Below, one piece after another: positions 62,605-64,000 of a stretch of 64,000 nt of DNA. The translations under genes were made by a program, and so were the position numbers. Location of the stretch: positions 1-64,000 of the forward strand of contig CALGMR010000016.1 in assembly GCA_937958815.1 (NCBI GenBank), in the 5' to 3' direction. The notes under the pieces are model-generated. The model did no database searches, was not told the DNA's origin, and worked only from the letters and a program-made list of their open reading frames with translations. Position 1 is the stretch's first letter; every line of letters starts with the position of its first letter. Origin of the DNA: an uncultured Rhizobiaceae group bacterium (GTDB lineage Bacteria > Pseudomonadota > Alphaproteobacteria > Rhizobiales > Rhizobiaceae).

Positions 62605-63863
62605 GCCTGCACCTCAAAAGGTTTGATCACGCACCATTGGGTCACAGGCATGGCTGCGCGCCATCCACGATATGGCCCAACAGATTCAGCTTTTTGAACA
62701 GCCAGTCGTACAAGCTCACCACCGTGGGCTTTGTGCAATGCGGTGAGTTTGGCCTCACTTTCAAGGGTGACCGTGTTTGCCACCAATCGCCCCCCTTCAC
62801 GCAATGCGCGCCAAGCCGTTTCAAAAACACCATCAGTGGTCAACCCGCCGCCAATAAACACAGCATCAGGTTTGCGGAGTTTATTCAGGCCTTCAGGGGC
62901 AGATTTTGAGACGATTTCAATTTTTTCGGCACCCAAGTTCACCGCGTTTTGCTCAATCATGGCAACTCGAGGCGCCTTGGGTTCAATTGCAATCGCTAGT
63001 GCACCTCTTGCCGCACGCATCCATTCCACGCTGACAGAACCACACCCTGCCCCAATGTCCCACAAAAGCGCATCGGGAAAAGGGGCAAGCTTTGCAATCG
63101 TAATTCCACGCACATCTTGCTTGGTCATTTGACCATCAGAGACGAACGCATCATCCGGCAAACCACCCGTGCGGGGATACCATTGGGCATTTGATCCTGC
63201 CACGCATTCAACTGCCAGAGTGTGGAAATCTGGAACATCGTGCGCCCAATTCTCAGCTATGCCATCAAACCGTTCTTCGCGTTCACCACCAAGTGCGGCA
63301 AGCGCAGTCATGCGGCTTTGTTCAAAACCACGCTCGCGCAAAATTTGTGCCACAGCTGAGGGACTTTCGCCATTTTGGGTCAGCACCAACAAACGCACAT
63401 TGGGTGCAATATGCGGAATGATTTGACTGTTCGCACGCCCATGAATGGTGAGAGTTTCGCAATCGGCTAAACTCCACCCCATGCGCACTGATGCCCACTG
63501 AAAGGCCGAAAGCTGCGGATGAAACCGCACTTCGTCGGCTGGTATAGACCGCAAAATTCGCGCGCCCACCGAATACCAAAGCGGATCGCCCGTCACCAAA
63601 ACAACAATGCGCTTGCCTTTGTATGATTTGATCTTGTTGATCATCGCATCAAATGGCGAAGGCCAAGCGATCCGTTCAGCGTCGACATTGGGGGCAAGAC
63701 TGTGATGGCGATCACCACCCACAATCACCTCTGCCGCCTCAAGCTTCTGAAGCGCAGCTTTGGACAATCCGTCCAGCCCGTCTTCGCCTATGCCAATAAT
63801 ATCGAGCCAAGGATTGGCTTGCGTTGTATTGGTGGCCAGCACTTTTTCAGCTTCAAGTGTCAT
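62601..63863 (-). CDS. cobL: Precorrin-6Y C5,15-methyltransferase (decarboxylating)
   Basis: A 420-residue bifunctional enzyme. The N-terminal CbiE-like half starts WLDIIGIGEDGLDGLSKAAL, with VLVTGDPLWYSVGARIL near residue 90. The C-terminal CbiT-like half has the SAM motif LLWDIGAGCGSVSVEWMRA near residue 270 and PDAVFIGGGLTTDGVFE near 335. It methylates C5 and C15 and decarboxylates the C12 side chain. The fused form is typical of the aerobic route. Overlaps cobI by four bases and the upstream partial gene by four. Confidence 0.93.
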   Translation of the reverse strand: MTLEAEKVLATNTTQANPWLDIIGIGEDGLDGLSKAALQKLEAAEVIVGGDRHHSLAPNVDAERIAWPSPFDAMINKIKSYKGKRIVVLVTGDPLWYSVGARILRSIPADEVRFHPQLSAFQWASVRMGWSLADCETLTIHGRANSQIIPHIAPNVRLLVLTQNGESPSAVAQILRERGFEQSRMTALAALGGEREERFDGIAENWAHDVPDFHTLAVECVAGSNAQWYPRTGGLPDDAFVSDGQMTKQDVRGITIAKLAPFPDALLWDIGAGCGSVSVEWMRAARGALAIAIEPKAPRVAMIEQNAVNLGAEKIEIVSKSAPEGLNKLRKPDAVFIGGGLTTDGVFETAWRALREGGRLVANTVTLESEAKLTALHKAHGGELVRLAVQKAESVGPYRGWRAAMPVTQWCVIKPFEVQA

Positions 63864-64000
63864 AGGCTCGACCAGAAATGATAAAGTGGCGCGATTGCCA
63901 TGCCCACATTTGCGCCCACGGCAAGAATTGGAAACCAGCTGTGGACTTTAACACCGCGTTGTCCGTTTGCATGAATAAGCGCCCAATGGCCCTGCACCAT
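63860..64000 (-). CDS. C-terminal 46 residues of an unidentified, probably membrane protein
   Basis: A frame open to the window edge ends at TGA 63860-63862, overlapping the cobL ATG as ATGA. The visible part includes GHWALIHANGQRGVKVHSW followed by the hydrophobic FPILAVGANVGMAIAPLYHF and ends FWSSL. One transmembrane helix is likely. Its coupling to cobL suggests a role with the cobalamin genes, such as cobalt transport, but I do not recognise the family from this fragment. Confidence 0.6.
   Translation of the reverse strand: MVQGHWALIHANGQRGVKVHSWFPILAVGANVGMAIAPLYHFWSSL

Overview
The window looks like the chromosome of an alphaproteobacterium of the Hyphomicrobiales (Rhizobiales). The best marker is a complete acpXL-fabZ-fabF2-fabF1-adh-lpxXL cluster, which makes the very-long-chain acyl group of rhizobial-type lipid A. 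Most of the window looks close to 50% G+C by eye. The acs gene at the left edge is visibly richer, and the gene at 12323-13369 visibly poorer. A marine or host-associated lifestyle is an inference from the organosulfonate genes. No rRNA, tRNA, CRISPR array, IS element or prophage was seen.

Layout. (1) 1-6890, minus strand: a Tat-exported substrate-binding protein, a LivHMGF-type ABC importer and acetyl-CoA synthetase, cut by the window edge. (2) 7056-12077, minus: a tight four-gene operon with a ComC-like sulfolactate/malate dehydrogenase, an amidase, an acyl-CoA ligase and a VOC ring-cleaving dioxygenase. (3) 12323-13369: an orphan low-GC gene with a HEPN-like motif. (4) 13610-15946: suyAB, sulfolactate sulfo-lyase, with a divergent HutC-type GntR regulator and a readable promoter/operator between them. 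(5) 16077-22977, plus: the VLCFA lipid A cluster and a degenerate mannose-1-phosphate guanylyltransferase/isomerase-like gene. (6) 22941-30160, minus: xsc, a TauE/SafE-type exporter and soeABC as one operon. (7) 30443-43174: small secreted proteins, a GH25 lysozyme-like protein, tauR, matB, a cytochrome P450, tpa, an L,D-transpeptidase, an M20 peptidase and a DUF922 protease. (8) 43303-49794: a Dpp/Opp-type peptide ABC transporter with an alpha/beta hydrolase carrying a histone-H1-like tail. (9) 49801-64000: cobalamin synthesis in three blocks (cobABC-cbiB, cbiD-cobK-P450, cobL-cobI-cbiG/cobJ-cobM), separated by an HD-GYP protein and a DoxX protein.

How the genes work together. Regions 2, 4, 6 and part of 7 form a dispersed organosulfonate degradation system. 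Tpa turns taurine into sulfoacetaldehyde and Xsc cleaves this to acetyl phosphate and sulfite. SuyAB cleaves 3-sulfolactate to pyruvate and sulfite, and the ComC-like enzyme could interconvert sulfolactate and sulfopyruvate. SoeABC then oxidises sulfite to sulfate in the cytoplasm, while the TauE/SafE protein may export sulfite or sulfate. TauR is the expected taurine regulator; CTGGAC-type direct repeats lie upstream of both tauR and tpa. A taurine importer and phosphotransacetylase are not in the window. The cobalamin set mixes aerobic-pathway enzymes (CobI, CobJ, CobM, CobK, CobL, CobB) with the anaerobic-type proteins CbiD and CbiG. A P450 is translationally coupled to cobK.

The main leads for follow-up are the ComC/amidase/ligase/dioxygenase operon beside suyAB, the HEPN-like gene inserted there, the P450 inside the cobalamin operon and its paralogue near tpa, and the degenerate GMP/PMI protein. 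All functional statements come from reading sequence motifs. No database search was run.
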